Shown: positions 9,186-18,728 of the stretch, in pieces
Layout of the letters: each line of letters starts with the position of its first letter
How positions within the stretch are numbered: the stretch's first letter is position 1
From: Citrifermentans bemidjiense Bem
GTDB lineage: Bacteria > Desulfobacterota > Desulfuromonadia > Geobacterales > Geobacteraceae
NCBI RefSeq assembly: GCF_000020725.1
Contig: NC_011146.1
Coordinates: 806,001-870,000 of the forward strand
Direction: 5' to 3'
DNA length: 64,000 nt
Made by a program: the position numbers and the translations under genes
The notes under the pieces: model-generated
What the model was told of the DNA's origin: nothing
The model's database searches: none
The model's input: only the letters and a program-made list of their open reading frames with translations

Positions 9186-9308
9186 GACTACCTCAGCTTG
9201 GTCCGTTTAATGTGAAGCGAACAAAAAGATAGCATTTGTCCTGTTGAAGCGCAAGGGGGGAAGGGGGCTTAAAGATGCTGGGGAGGATAGCTTGGGGATG
9301 GCGGGGAA

Positions 9309-9341
9309 TCCCCCCTCGCCCAGCTGGGTGGGGAGGGGGGA
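9309..9341 (-). terminator. GC-rich hairpin after lon
   Basis: TCCCCCCTC (9309-9317) pairs with GAGGGGGGA (9333-9341), with a further CCCAGCTGGG palindrome in the loop. It lies just downstream of the lon stop. There is no U-tract on either side, so termination is only likely, not certain. Confidence 0.45.
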
Positions 9342-9349
9342 CGATTTAG

Positions 9350-11734
9350 TTATTGAGGAGGAGGCGCTCCCGCCGGAGTACGGGCAGAAGTGGCGGCGGT
9401 AGGAGCAGGGGAAGTGGGGTTGAGAGCCTGAACGAACACCTCGCGGATATCCTCTACGAAGAAGAATTCCAGTTCGTTCTTCACGTTCTCGGGGATGTCC
9501 TCAAGGTCCTTCTTGTTCTTGGCGGGGGCCAGCACCTTCTTCACCCCGGCGCGCCGCGCGGCCAGCACCTTCTCCTTGAGCCCGCCGATGGCGAGGACCC
9601 GCCCGGTGAGGCTCATCTCGCCGGTCATGGCCACATCCCTTCGCGCTGCGCGTCCGGAGAAGAGCGAGACGATTGCGGTGGCCATGGTGATCCCGGCGGA
9701 AGGGCCGTCCTTAGGGATGCTCCCGGCCGGGACGTGAATGTGGAGCGTGGTCTCGTCGAACATCTTCTTGTCGATACCGAGTTCAGCGCAGTTGGCCTTC
9801 ACGAAGGAAAGCGCGGCCCGCACCGATTCCTTCATCACCTCGCCCAGCGAGCCGGTGAGGATCAGGTCCTCTTTTCCCTTCATCTTGGTCGCTTCCACGA
9901 AGATGATGTCCCCACCGCTTTCGGTCCAGGCAAGCCCCGTCGCTACGCCGACCCGGTCCTTTTCCGAGGCGACCTCGTCGAAGAACTTCGGCGCCCCTAA
10001 GAGCTCGGAGACGGTTTCGGGATTGACAATGGGGCGCGCCTTCTTCCCTTGGGCCACTTCCTTGGCGATCTTGCGGCAGATGGAGGCGATGTTGCGTTGC
10101 AGGTTCCTGACGCCGGCCTCGCGGGTGTAGTCGTGGGTGACCCGGTAGATGGCCTCGTCGGTGAACTGGGGCGCCATGCTGGCGAGCCCGTTCTCCTCGA
10201 CCTCGCGTGCGACCAGATAGCTCTTGGCGATATTCAGCTTCTCCTCGTCGGTGTACCCGGAGAGGGTGATCACTTCCATCCTGTCCTTGAGTGGCGCCGG
10301 GATGGGGTCGAGCTGGTTTGCCGTGGTGATGAACATCACGTTGGTGAGGTCGAACGGGACGTCCAAATAGTGGTCCGTGAAGGAGAAGTTCTGCTCGGGG
10401 TCTAGCACTTCGAGGAGCGCGCTGGCCGGGTCGCCCCGGAAATCCGCGCCGATCTTGTCTACTTCGTCCAGCATGAAGACGGGGTTGTTGGAGCCGGCCC
10501 GGTTGATCTCCTGGATGATGCGCCCGGGAAGTGCGCCGATGTAGGTGCGCCGGTGCCCCCTGATCTCGGCCTCGTCGCGCATGCCGCCCAAAGAGATCCT
10601 GATGAACTTGCGCCCGAGGGTACGTGCTATGGATTTCCCGAGGCTGGTCTTGCCTACGCCTGGAGGCCCCACGAAGCAGAGGATCGGACCCTTCATCTTG
10701 TCCTTGAGCGACCGCACCGCCAGGTATTCCAGGATGCGTTCCTTCACCTTCTTCAGGTCGTAGTGGTCCTCGTTGAGGATGGTCTCGGCCTGGTTGATGT
10801 CACGGTTGTCCGGGGTGCTGACCTGCCAGGGGATGGTGGTCAGGTAGTCGAGGTAGGTGCGGGAGACGGTGTACTCGGGGGAGGCTGGGTTGATCCGCTC
10901 CAGCCTGCGCATCTCCTTTTCGGCGATCCTGCGCACGTCTTCGGGCATATGGGCGCTTTCGACTTTGGACCTCAGTTCGTTCGCCTCGCCCAGCCTGGAG
11001 TCTTCCTCCCCCAGTTCCTCCTGGATCTGCTTCATCTGCTCGCGCAGCAGGAACTCTTTCTGGCTCTTCCCGACCTTCTTGGTTACCTCAGCCTGCACCT
11101 CACCCTTGATCTGCAGGCGCTGGACCTCGTTGGTCAGGTGCATGTAGACCTTTTTCAGCCGCTCCAGGGGGTCGACGGTTTCAAGGAGCTTCTGCAGTTC
11201 ATCGATGGGGAGGTTCAGGTAGAGTGCTACCAGGTCGGAAAGGCGCGCCGGGTTGTCGATAAAGTCGATCATCTTCATGACGTCGTCAGGGAGGGGGCGG
11301 CCGTAGGAGAGGGCGATCTTGAGGAGGGCGTTGAGGCTTCCTACCAGCGCCTCGGACACCATGGACTTTTCGGCGAACTCGCGCACCGGTTCCAGCCTGG
11401 AGAGCGCCACCGGCGTCTGCTGCACGATGGCCAGCAACCTGACTCTGATCACCCCTTCAAGGACGACCTTGGCTCCGCCGCCGGCCAGTTTGTTGATCTG
11501 CATCACCTTGCACAGTGTGCCGATTTCATGCAGTGCCGGAAACAACTCTCCGGTCGGCTCTTCCCGGAGTTTGACCAGTGCCACCAGGTTGTTGAACAGC
11601 ACCGCTTCCTCGAATGGAGGCATGTCCTCCTGTTTGAGGAAAATGGTGAAGACCATGTACGGAAAAGCAATGATTTCCCGCAAGGGATAAAGCGGGACGA
11701 TCTCCGGCATATTTATGGTGATGTTCTCTGTCAT
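9350..11734 (-). CDS. lon: ATP-dependent protease Lon
   Basis: A 794-residue cytoplasmic AAA+ protease that removes damaged and regulatory proteins. Domains in order are an N-terminal LON substrate domain (about 10-205), a coiled linker, the AAA+ module with Walker A GPPGVGKTSLGKS (about 355) and Walker B VFMLDEVDKIG, and the serine-lysine protease domain with KDGPSAGITMATA and the catalytic Lys in GGLKEKVLAARR. Length matches LonA. The last roughly 22 residues are a Pro/Ala/Thr tail beyond the usual end. The Ser-Lys dyad and both Walker motifs are intact. A second, divergent Lon-type gene lies at 32835. Confidence 0.97.
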   Translation of the reverse strand: MTENITINMPEIVPLYPLREIIAFPYMVFTIFLKQEDMPPFEEAVLFNNLVALVKLREEPTGELFPALHEIGTLCKVMQINKLAGGGAKVVLEGVIRVRLLAIVQQTPVALSRLEPVREFAEKSMVSEALVGSLNALLKIALSYGRPLPDDVMKMIDFIDNPARLSDLVALYLNLPIDELQKLLETVDPLERLKKVYMHLTNEVQRLQIKGEVQAEVTKKVGKSQKEFLLREQMKQIQEELGEEDSRLGEANELRSKVESAHMPEDVRRIAEKEMRRLERINPASPEYTVSRTYLDYLTTIPWQVSTPDNRDINQAETILNEDHYDLKKVKERILEYLAVRSLKDKMKGPILCFVGPPGVGKTSLGKSIARTLGRKFIRISLGGMRDEAEIRGHRRTYIGALPGRIIQEINRAGSNNPVFMLDEVDKIGADFRGDPASALLEVLDPEQNFSFTDHYLDVPFDLTNVMFITTANQLDPIPAPLKDRMEVITLSGYTDEEKLNIAKSYLVAREVEENGLASMAPQFTDEAIYRVTHDYTREAGVRNLQRNIASICRKIAKEVAQGKKARPIVNPETVSELLGAPKFFDEVASEKDRVGVATGLAWTESGGDIIFVEATKMKGKEDLILTGSLGEVMKESVRAALSFVKANCAELGIDKKMFDETTLHIHVPAGSIPKDGPSAGITMATAIVSLFSGRAARRDVAMTGEMSLTGRVLAIGGLKEKVLAARRAGVKKVLAPAKNKKDLEDIPENVKNELEFFFVEDIREVFVQALNPTSPAPTAATSARTPAGAPPPQ

Positions 11735-11783
11735 GGCGGGTTCCAGGTGTTTTTGTTAGGGGGTTTAAAACTTTAATAGAGTA

Positions 11784-11805
11784 CTGGAACCCTTTGCAGT
11801 GTCAA
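11784..11805 (-). promoter_or_regulatory. Putative promoter of lon
   Basis: On the reverse strand TTGACA (11800-11805) is followed after 16 nt by TACTCT, a weak -10. No sigma-32-like CTTGAA/CCCCAT pair is evident, so a heat-shock promoter is not supported by eye. Assignment rests mainly on the -35. Confidence 0.33.
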
Positions 11806-11818
11806 CCGCAACTGCCGT

Positions 11819-13765
11819 TTACGCTGACTCCCATGCTTGGTACAGCGACGCGATCTCTTCGGTCAGTTGCGCGTGCCGTTCACCCGCTAGACGAGCGGCT
11901 TCATGGTCCGAGAAGAAGTCGGGTGCCGCCATTGCTTGCTCCAGTTCGGCCAGTTCCCCCTCCTTCACGGCGATCTTCTGCTCTAGCTCTGTCTGCTTGC
12001 GCTCGCGGGCGCGCTCCTCTTTCTGGCGCTGTTTGTCCTGCTCGCGCTGCTGCTGCCGTGACAGCCGGTCCCCCCCGGCGTCGCTGTCGGAAGATTCGGT
12101 CTTTTTCTGCTCCGCGGGCGAAGGGGTGAGGCGTCCTCCGCCGTCGGTAGCTGATGACGGCGCCATCCCGGAGGTCTTCTCCAGATAATATTCATAGTCG
12201 CCGTAGAAGCTTTCCAGCTTGCCCCCGCCGACCTCGACCACCCTGGTGGCGAGGCCGTCTATGAAGTGGCGGTCGTGGGAGACGAAGACCACGGTGCCCG
12301 GGAAATTCTTGAGCGCCTCGAGGAGGACCTCCTTGCTGAAGAGGTCGAGGTGGTTGGTCGGCTCGTCCATGAGGAGCAGGTTGGAGGGGCGCAGGAGCAG
12401 CTTGGCTAATGCCAGACGGTTTCTTTCGCCCCCCGAGAGGACCGCGACCTTCTTATGGATATCGTCGCCGGAAAAGAGGAAGGCCCCAAGGATGTCGCGC
12501 AGCTGCGGCACCATGTCGAAGGGGGCGTCCGCCAGGAGTTCGTCGTAGGCGCTCCTGGAGGCATCCAACTCCTGCGCCTGGTCCTGGGCGAAGTAATCCT
12601 TGATCACGTTGTGGCCGTCTTTCACGCTCCCGGAGGTGACGTCGGCGTTCGCCATTACCCGCATCAGGGTCGACTTGCCGGCGCCGTTGTGCCCTACAAG
12701 GGCGATCCGCTCGCCGCTTTCCACCGTGAAGTCGATGCCGTCCAGGACCACGTTGCTGCCGTACGCCTTGGTGACGTTGGTCAACTCCATCACGGTCTTG
12801 CCGCTTTTGGGAGGGGTGGGGAAGCTGAAACGGATCTTCTTCCTCTCCGGCGGCAGCACGATGCGCTCGATCTTCTCCAGCTGCTTGATGCGCGACTGCA
12901 CCAGCGCCGCTTTGTCGGTCTTGTAGCGGAACCGGGAGATGAAGTCCTCGATCTTCTCCACCTCCTCGTCCTGTCGTTTTTTAGCGTCCCTGAGTGCGGA
13001 TACCCGCTCCTCCCTGAGCACCAGATAGCGGCTGTAGTTGCAGTGGTAGTCGGAGATGTCGTGGTTCCATACCTCGGCTATGCGCGAGCAGACCTGGTCC
13101 AGGAAGAAGCGGTCGTGCGAGACCAACATTACCGAATACGGGTAACCCTGCAGGTACCCTTCGAGCCAGTTGCGCGCCTCGATGTCCAGGTGGTTGGTCG
13201 GCTCGTCAAGAAGGAGCACGTTCGGTTTTTTCAGGAGCAGTTTGGCCAGGGCAATGCGCATCTGCCAGCCGCCGGAGAACTCGCCGCACTCCTTTTCCCA
13301 GTCGGCGGGGGAGAAGCCGAGGCCGGTGAGGACGTTTCCCACCTCGCTCTCCATCGAATAGCCACCCTTGAGGCGGAACTCCTCCTGGAGATGCCCGAAG
13401 CGGTCCAGCAACTGGTCGTGTCCCGGGGCGTCGTGGGATTCCCGCTCCAGCCGCGCCGTGAGCTGCGCGATCTCGCTCTCTATTTCCTGCAGCTCCGAGA
13501 GCGCCGTCATCACCTCGGCGAAAAGAGGCTGTCCCTTCGCCACGATGCCGTCCTGGGGGAGGTAGCCTACCGTCCCGCCGCGCGCGATCTGGATTTCGCC
13601 GCTGGTGCTTTCCACCTCGCCCGCGATGATGCGCATCAAGGTGGATTTGCCGGCGCCATTCTCGCCGACGAGACCCACGCGCTCGCCCTTTTTCAGGTGC
13701 CAGCTGATATTAGTGAAAAGCGGTTTCCCCGCGAAGTCCTTGGAAAGCTTCTTCAGGTGCAGCAT
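11819..13765 (-). CDS. ABC-F family ATP-binding protein (Uup/YheS type)
   Basis: A 648-residue soluble protein with two ABC ATPase domains and no membrane segment, the layout of ABC-F translation factors that act at the ribosomal E site. Walker A motifs are GENGAGKST and GHNGAGKST; signatures are FSGGWQMRI and LSGGERNRLA; both Walker B regions read LLLDEPTNHLD or LLMDEPTNHLD. The interdomain linker and a C-terminal charged coiled coil (QQQREQDKQRQKEERARER onwards) resemble Uup. I place the start at ATG 13763-13765 (MLHLKKLSKDF) because AAGGAA lies 9 nt before it. A longer reading frame from 13813 lacks this support. Confidence 0.9.
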   Translation of the reverse strand: MLHLKKLSKDFAGKPLFTNISWHLKKGERVGLVGENGAGKSTLMRIIAGEVESTSGEIQIARGGTVGYLPQDGIVAKGQPLFAEVMTALSELQEIESEIAQLTARLERESHDAPGHDQLLDRFGHLQEEFRLKGGYSMESEVGNVLTGLGFSPADWEKECGEFSGGWQMRIALAKLLLKKPNVLLLDEPTNHLDIEARNWLEGYLQGYPYSVMLVSHDRFFLDQVCSRIAEVWNHDISDYHCNYSRYLVLREERVSALRDAKKRQDEEVEKIEDFISRFRYKTDKAALVQSRIKQLEKIERIVLPPERKKIRFSFPTPPKSGKTVMELTNVTKAYGSNVVLDGIDFTVESGERIALVGHNGAGKSTLMRVMANADVTSGSVKDGHNVIKDYFAQDQAQELDASRSAYDELLADAPFDMVPQLRDILGAFLFSGDDIHKKVAVLSGGERNRLALAKLLLRPSNLLLMDEPTNHLDLFSKEVLLEALKNFPGTVVFVSHDRHFIDGLATRVVEVGGGKLESFYGDYEYYLEKTSGMAPSSATDGGGRLTPSPAEQKKTESSDSDAGGDRLSRQQQREQDKQRQKEERARERKQTELEQKIAVKEGELAELEQAMAAPDFFSDHEAARLAGERHAQLTEEIASLYQAWESA

Positions 13766-13832
13766 GTCTGGATGTTCCTTTTGGGATATGAGAGGTGGGG
13801 CCAAGCCCTGCACATTAACTTAAACCGGGAAA

Positions 13833-14010
13833 CAAACCATTGGCAAGGAGAACTTCTGAGGACTTCTGAGAAAGACAAAGAGAAAAATGGAACAAAACCG
13901 TTAGCCACGGAGAAAATCTGAGAAAACCAAAGGCTGAACGGGGTAAAGCATCTCGGCCTCTCTCCCGCCGTGCTCAGATTTTCTCAGAAGTTCTCCCTGT
14001 GAGAGGTTTC
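13833..14010. repeat. CTGAGAA inverted-repeat element, copy 1
   Basis: Between the ABC-F and HNH genes. ACCATTGGCAAGGAG and then ACCGTTAGCCACGGAG mark two left arms. GAGAAAATCTGAG (left) pairs with CTCAGATTTTCTC (right, about 13975-13987), followed by AGAAGTTCTCC. Related elements occur at 49864, 51822 and 52346. Its right end overlaps the stop codon of the HNH gene. Confidence 0.8.
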
Positions 14011-14347
14011 AGGGTTTCTTCTCCTTCCCCTCAAGATACTCTGCGAGGATGGTGCGGCTGTGCTCGTCGTCGTGACAGTAGACGCAGAGGTTCTCCCAGT
14101 TGCTCCCGTCCGGCGGGTTGTAGTTATGGTTGCCGTCTTTGTGGTGCACGGTCAAAAGGTGCAGGTTGGCAAGCTCGAACTCCCTCCCGCACTTGGCGCA
14201 GATCCAGCCGTGCAGCTTGAGCGAGCGCTCCCGGTAGTTGTCGGGGCGCTGCTGTTCGCCGCGCATCTTGCGGACCAACTCGTCTATCTCCTCGGCGCTC
14301 TTGGGCGGGACGCTCTTAGGTCCGCGCGGACGAAACGATGGACTCAT
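14009..14347 (-). CDS. yajD: YajD-type HNH nuclease family protein
   Basis: A 112-residue protein with a treble-clef HNH module: CAKC and CVYC supply four zinc-binding Cys, and LLTVHHKDGNHNYNP plus WENLCVYCHDDEH hold the HNH residues. Size and sequence agree with the YajD family, whose cellular job is not established. The ATG start is followed by MSPSFRPRGPKS, and the HD-domain gene ends 21 nt upstream, so the two are probably cotranscribed. No toxin-antitoxin or restriction partner is adjacent. Confidence 0.82.
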   Translation of the reverse strand: MSPSFRPRGPKSVPPKSAEEIDELVRKMRGEQQRPDNYRERSLKLHGWICAKCGREFELANLHLLTVHHKDGNHNYNPPDGSNWENLCVYCHDDEHSRTILAEYLEGKEKKP

Positions 14348-14368
14348 CTCTGTCTCCTTTTCGGGGCG

Positions 14369-14944
14369 CTACAGGTTCCCTTTAAGTCCGATGGCTTCGG
14401 CCTCGGCACGCATCCCGTCGATGGTGTCGGCGATCAACTCGGGAAGTTCCACGCCGAGCATGGCGGCACCCTTTTCGATGACCGACCGGTCGGCGCCGGC
14501 GGCAAATGCCTTGTCCTTCCATTTCTTGGTGACGCTCTTCACCGGGAGGTCCAGGATGCTCTTGGACGGCCGCACCAAGGCTGAGGCTGCCACGAGGCCG
14601 GTCAATTCGTCGATGGTGAAAAGGGTCTTCTCCAACCGGGAGAGCGGTTCGACATCGCTGCAGATCCCCCAACCGTGGGAGACGACGGCGCGGATGTATT
14701 CTTCGGGCCACCCCGCTTCCTTCAGGATCTCCGGGGCCCGGTGGCAGTGCTGGTCCGGATACCGCTCGTAATCGACGTCATGCGCCAGCCCGATCACCCC
14801 CCACATCTCCTCGTCTTCCCCGTACTTCTTAGCCAGGTGCCGCATCACGGCTTCGACCGCCAGCGAATGCCTCTGCATCTGGTCACTTGGCAGGTACTCT
14901 TTGATTAGTTCCCAGGTCGTCTCCCTGGTCGGTTTATTACTCAT
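14369..14944 (-). CDS. HD-domain (HDIG-type) phosphohydrolase-like protein
   Basis: A 191-residue protein. The metal-binding residues of an HD hydrolase are seen in MQRHSLAVEAVM, GLAHDVDYERYPDQHC and AVVSHGWG. The family includes phosphohydrolases acting on nucleotides, but the substrate here is unknown. I chose ATG 14942-14944 (MSNKPTRETTW) because GGAGGGAAGG lies just upstream. A longer frame from 15034 includes residues that do not look conserved. It is followed after 21 nt by the HNH gene. Confidence 0.78.
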   Translation of the reverse strand: MSNKPTRETTWELIKEYLPSDQMQRHSLAVEAVMRHLAKKYGEDEEMWGVIGLAHDVDYERYPDQHCHRAPEILKEAGWPEEYIRAVVSHGWGICSDVEPLSRLEKTLFTIDELTGLVAASALVRPSKSILDLPVKSVTKKWKDKAFAAGADRSVIEKGAAMLGVELPELIADTIDGMRAEAEAIGLKGNL

Positions 14945-15055
14945 AGGCCTTCCCTCCGCTTTCATCGATTTAGACAAAGACAAAGAAATGCGTGCGACGG
15001 ACGCGACTGTAGCCAACAACGGATGAGGTGTCAATGCTCCAGGGGACGTGCCATC

Positions 15056-15997
15056 TCAATCGGCAACGGCCTGCGATCTGACATAGAGCACGAGTCCCAA
15101 TAACGACAGCGCGACCCCGGCGCCCCCCGCGTATCCCGGCCACGCCCCGCCCAGAAAGACGATCTCCCCTAACAGCGAGAAGACCACCTCCATAGCCTGG
15201 GTGGCATCCACCGCGGAAAGCTCGAAAGGGGTCCGCGCCAAGTGCCGCGCCTTGAAGAAAAGCGTGGTGGCGATGACGCCGGAGAAGACGGCAACGATGG
15301 CGGTATTGAGCAGTTGCCCCCCGGTCGGTGCGGGAGGCCGCAGTACGACTGTCAGCACCACCCAGAAAGGGAGGGAGCCAATCACCATGATCAAGACCCT
15401 GCCGATGCCACTGTCAAGCACGCAACTTTCCACTTTCGGGATGATCCCAATGCTCCCGTGTCTTGCCTCCCACATCAGCTGGTTGCCGAGGGGGTAGGCG
15501 AACGCGGCGGCAAGGACCGGGAGGATGCCCAGCAGGGTTTCCTTCCATGACGCGGCGGTTGCCTGCTCGCAGGTGACAAGGACGATGCCGGTGAAGATCA
15601 AAAGCGTGAAGAGGATCCCCCGCACAGGTACCCGCTTGCCGAAAAGGAGCAGCACCAGCGGCGTGGCCAAAATCGTCGATTGCCAGGTGGTGGCGACCAC
15701 CCATCCCGGGGCGAAGGACGAACTGAAGGTGAGCAGGGAGTAAAAAAGCCCGAACCCGGTACTCCCTGCAATGGTCCAGAAAAACCAGTTTTTCCGGTAG
15801 GTGGTGAAAACCTCACGAAGCAGGCGCGACTTTCCTGTCAGCACCAGCCAAGCGCTGAACATGGCGAACATGTAAAGGTATCGAAGGCTTGCACTCCAGA
15901 GCCAGTGCCCTCCCTGCAGGCTCATGGCTCGGTTGAGGACGAAGGTGCTGCTGAAAAAAAGTGCGGAAAATACGCCGGTTATTATCAGTTGCGTCAT
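15056..15997 (-). CDS. EmrE/DMT-type multidrug-efflux-like transporter
   Basis: A 313-residue membrane protein with about ten hydrophobic segments, resembling the two-repeat drug/metabolite transporters and in particular the multidrug resistance efflux (EmrE-like, PF13536) group. Characteristic stretches are GVFSALFFSSTFVLNRAMS, ALFFSSTFVLNRAM at the first helix and the C-terminal GVALSLLGLVLYVRSQ. The start is placed at ATG 15995-15997 (MTQLIITGVF), which begins at the first membrane helix. An upstream extension to 16168 adds 57 hydrophilic residues and overlaps the divergent promoter region. The transported compound is unknown. Confidence 0.8.
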   Translation of the reverse strand: MTQLIITGVFSALFFSSTFVLNRAMSLQGGHWLWSASLRYLYMFAMFSAWLVLTGKSRLLREVFTTYRKNWFFWTIAGSTGFGLFYSLLTFSSSFAPGWVVATTWQSTILATPLVLLLFGKRVPVRGILFTLLIFTGIVLVTCEQATAASWKETLLGILPVLAAAFAYPLGNQLMWEARHGSIGIIPKVESCVLDSGIGRVLIMVIGSLPFWVVLTVVLRPPAPTGGQLLNTAIVAVFSGVIATTLFFKARHLARTPFELSAVDATQAMEVVFSLLGEIVFLGGAWPGYAGGAGVALSLLGLVLYVRSQAVAD

Positions 15998-16176
15998 TGG
16001 GGCCTTTACTTGGTAAACGATCAATTCTGCCTGAGGCGTAACTCTGTAACTGAAATCCCGCTCCAGGTAAAGAGAAAACTCCGGGGCTAGGGCAAGCGCA
16101 AACGCTCGAAAAAACACCGTGGAATGGGGCTCGGCACAGGTGTCAAGACCGCCATTCTGCGTTGACAATATTTGTC

Positions 16177-16182
16177 TATAAT
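16177..16182 (+). promoter_or_regulatory. Putative -10 element upstream of the TPR/DUF11 gene
   Basis: A perfect TATAAT at 16177-16182 lies 55 nt before the GTG start at 16238. A TTGACA at 16162-16167 is only 9 nt away, too close to be its partner; it could pair with GATACT (16184-16189) after 16 nt. One of the two arrangements probably drives the gene. The signal supports the GTG start over the longer frame that begins at 16172. Confidence 0.45.
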
Positions 16183-16237
16183 GATACTTTCCGACACGTT
16201 CAACGCTTTATACCCTACCGCTCGGAAAGGTTCACAC

Positions 16238-18727
16238 GTGCATTTTTACAATATTTTCCGTGCTTCATTGTCAAAGATCCTCATTGTCCTGCTTTTGGTT
16301 GCGCTCACAGTACCGGCGCCCTCCTTTGCTCTTGATTCAGAAGATTCCCAGATCTTTATCTCAGGATTTAATGCCTATCAGAAAAAGGAATATAAGACTG
16401 CCATTGACAGTATGTCAGTGCTTCTCAAGAAGTATCCTGACACACCGCTCAAGGACATGGCGATATTTTGGCTGGCGAGGGCGCACTATAAGGCTGGGCA
16501 TCAGCAGGACGCAGCAAAATACATGGCGCAGTTCCTGCGGGAATACCCGGAGAGCCCGCTCAAAGCGACGGTCGAGGATGGGCTGCTGGCGCTGGCGGAC
16601 AAATATGAGAAGGGCGAGCCTCTTGAGCTGACTGCGAAGCCGGTTCAGAAACCGGTTGCGGCGCCGGACGCCGCTGCCGTTGCAAAGGCAGCCGCTGCAG
16701 AGAAGGCTGCTGCTGAGAAGGCTGCTGCAGAGAAGATCGCTGCAGAGAAGATCGCTGCAGAGAAGATCGCTGCAGAGAAGGTCGCTGCGGCAAAGGCTGC
16801 TGTCGCAAAGATTGCCGCCGAGAGAGCTGCCGCTCAGAAGGTCGCTGTGGAGAAGGCCGCTGCCGAGAAAGCTGCTGCTGTGAAAGCCGCTGCCGAGAAA
16901 GCCGCTGTAGAGAAAGCCGCTGCCGAGAAAGCCGCTGCCGAGAAAGCCGCTGCCGAGAAAGCCGCTGCCGAGAAAGCCGCTGCCGAGAAAGCCGCTGCCG
17001 AGAAAGTCGCTGCAAATAGAGCCGCTGCCGAGAAGGCCGCCAGCCAGAAGGTAGTGCGGCAGAAGACAAAGCAGGCTAAGAAAAAAGAAACCCGCGAGCA
17101 GAAGACGGCGAACGCTATGCGCGCCAAGGCCATTGCAGCATACAAGGACGTTATCGACCGCTACCCCGGAACTACTGCCGCCGCGAATGCCTCCGCTAAG
17201 CTGCAGCAGATGGGCATCGACTACCCCGCTGCCCAGAAAACCGCTGCAAGTGCCGCTCCCCAGGCCGAAGTCTCGCAGGTTTTCAACCTGGAGGTGGCTC
17301 AATACGCCGACCTCGACGTTACCTTCGGCCAGGCGGCTGAGACCCAGGAAGCAGGCAAAAAGTTCATCATTCCGCTGGACATCGTCAACAACGGCAACGG
17401 CAGTGACAGCTTCTACCTGGAGTCGGGTTTCCCCTCGGAATACGCTTTCCATTTCGCCGCTGCGACTTCCCCCGACACCCCTATCAACACCACTCCCCCC
17501 CTTGAGGTAGGGGAGAAGTTCCGCGCCGTTGCTGTAGGCATCATGCCGCGCGGTACCATAGACGGCCAAAAGAGCAGCTTCCCGGTGAAGATCGGCTCCG
17601 CGTTCGCCCGCGAGGTGTCCCAGTCCAGGGAAATCACGCTGGTTGCTTCCGCACCGCTGCTGCGTGCCGTGGTGAAGAGCGACAAGACGAAATTGCTCCC
17701 GGGCGAGAAGATCTCCTATCGGATCTCCTTGCTGAACATCGGCACCGCCGCTGCGCGCGGGGTCACCATGAGGCTCAACTATCCGCCGCAGTACGAGCCG
17801 GTCAGCTTCCTCCCCACCGGGTTCCGACAGGAGGCGAAGGCCGCCTTGGTGCTCGATGGGATGCAGCTCAAGTCGGGCGAGAGCCAGGACTTCAACGTCA
17901 CCTTCCAGTTGAAGGACGAGGCGCTCGCCGACCAGGAACTCTTCGTCCGGGCCGACGTTGTAAACAACGACCTCGACAAGAAGGAATCGTTTGTATCGGC
18001 AACCAGCGTGGTGCAGAAGGTCAGCTCTGTCGCCGCGAGGAGCACCGCCGGCAAGCTGGTGGTCATCCCCGGCCAGACCGTGGCGATTCCGTTGATCGTG
18101 ACTAACACCGGAAACGCCCGCGACCTGTACCTGATCAAGTCGACGATGCCGGCGAACGCCAGCTACACCTTCTTTGACGACGTCAACCGCGACGGGAAGC
18201 GGCAGGCCGATGAACCGATCATCAACCACGTCGGGCCGCTTTCTCCCAAGGAAGAGGCCTACATCGTGCTGGAAATCTCCACCCCGACTACCGCAGCTGA
18301 CGGTGCCGTTGCCGCTGCGTCTGTCCAGTTCCAGCCGGAGAACGCCACCGACAGGTTCGCCTCCGTCAATCTGCAGCTGACTTATTCCCGCCCCATCCTC
18401 GAACTCACCATGGCTGCAAAGGGTGGAAGGCTCAAGCCTGGCGAGGTCTCCTCGCTGGAACTGAACTGCATCAATCGCGGTACCAACCTGGCCAAGCAGG
18501 TGACCCTACAAAGCTTCCTTCCGGCCCAGTTGGAGCTGGTGGCGGCCGATCCAGGCTTTGCCCGGGCCGACAACGGCGTCTATACCTGGCGCTTCGACGA
18601 GCTGGGCGCCGGCGAGAAGCGCAACATCAAGGTTACCTATCGCGTCAAACCGGGCATAGCCGTCGGAACCAACATGCAGCTCAAGAACCTGCTGAACTAC
18701 CAGGATCCCATCGGAAACAGGTACTAA
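16238..18727 (+). CDS. Exported TPR protein with Ala/Glu/Lys repeats and DUF11-like domains
   Basis: An 829-residue envelope protein. From GTG 16238 (GGAAAGG 7 nt upstream) it has a signal peptide ending PSFA, then two TPR-like units (FNAYQKKEYKTAIDSMSVLL and YKAGHQQDAAKYMAQFLREY). A segment of about 130 residues of tandem AAAEK/AAAEKIAAEK repeats follows, similar in style to the TolA helix. A third TPR-like unit (AIAAYKDVIDRYPG) and about 450 residues of beta-rich repeats resembling DUF11/conserved-repeat domains complete it. It likely spans periplasmic distance with a long helix. The next gene (LysM-TPR) starts 1 nt after its stop, suggesting a joint role at the cell wall. Function is not known. 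Confidence 0.75.
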   Translation: MHFYNIFRASLSKILIVLLLVALTVPAPSFALDSEDSQIFISGFNAYQKKEYKTAIDSMSVLLKKYPDTPLKDMAIFWLARAHYKAGHQQDAAKYMAQFLREYPESPLKATVEDGLLALADKYEKGEPLELTAKPVQKPVAAPDAAAVAKAAAAEKAAAEKAAAEKIAAEKIAAEKIAAEKVAAAKAAVAKIAAERAAAQKVAVEKAAAEKAAAVKAAAEKAAVEKAAAEKAAAEKAAAEKAAAEKAAAEKAAAEKVAANRAAAEKAASQKVVRQKTKQAKKKETREQKTANAMRAKAIAAYKDVIDRYPGTTAAANASAKLQQMGIDYPAAQKTAASAAPQAEVSQVFNLEVAQYADLDVTFGQAAETQEAGKKFIIPLDIVNNGNGSDSFYLESGFPSEYAFHFAAATSPDTPINTTPPLEVGEKFRAVAVGIMPRGTIDGQKSSFPVKIGSAFAREVSQSREITLVASAPLLRAVVKSDKTKLLPGEKISYRISLLNIGTAAARGVTMRLNYPPQYEPVSFLPTGFRQEAKAALVLDGMQLKSGESQDFNVTFQLKDEALADQELFVRADVVNNDLDKKESFVSATSVVQKVSSVAARSTAGKLVVIPGQTVAIPLIVTNTGNARDLYLIKSTMPANASYTFFDDVNRDGKRQADEPIINHVGPLSPKEEAYIVLEISTPTTAADGAVAAASVQFQPENATDRFASVNLQLTYSRPILELTMAAKGGRLKPGEVSSLELNCINRGTNLAKQVTLQSFLPAQLELVAADPGFARADNGVYTWRFDELGAGEKRNIKVTYRVKPGIAVGTNMQLKNLLNYQDPIGNRY
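16690..17040 (+). repeat. In-frame 15-bp tandem repeats coding AAAEK units
   Basis: About 23 units of GCTGCNGAGAARGYY-type 15-bp repeats. The 3' part (about 16915-17010) is nearly identical (GCCGCTGCCGAGAAA), indicating recent unit duplication, while the 5' part has drifted. Copy number changes stay in frame and would alter helix length. Confidence 0.85.
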
Positions 18728-18728
18728 G

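Noticed and set aside
13861-13932. Rho-independent terminator within the CTGAGAA element
   Set aside because: The stem is long but lacks a T-run at the right place; treated as a repeat element.
16162-16182. TTGACA and TATAAT 9 nt apart read as one sigma-70 promoter
   Set aside because: Spacer is far too short; the boxes may belong to different promoters.
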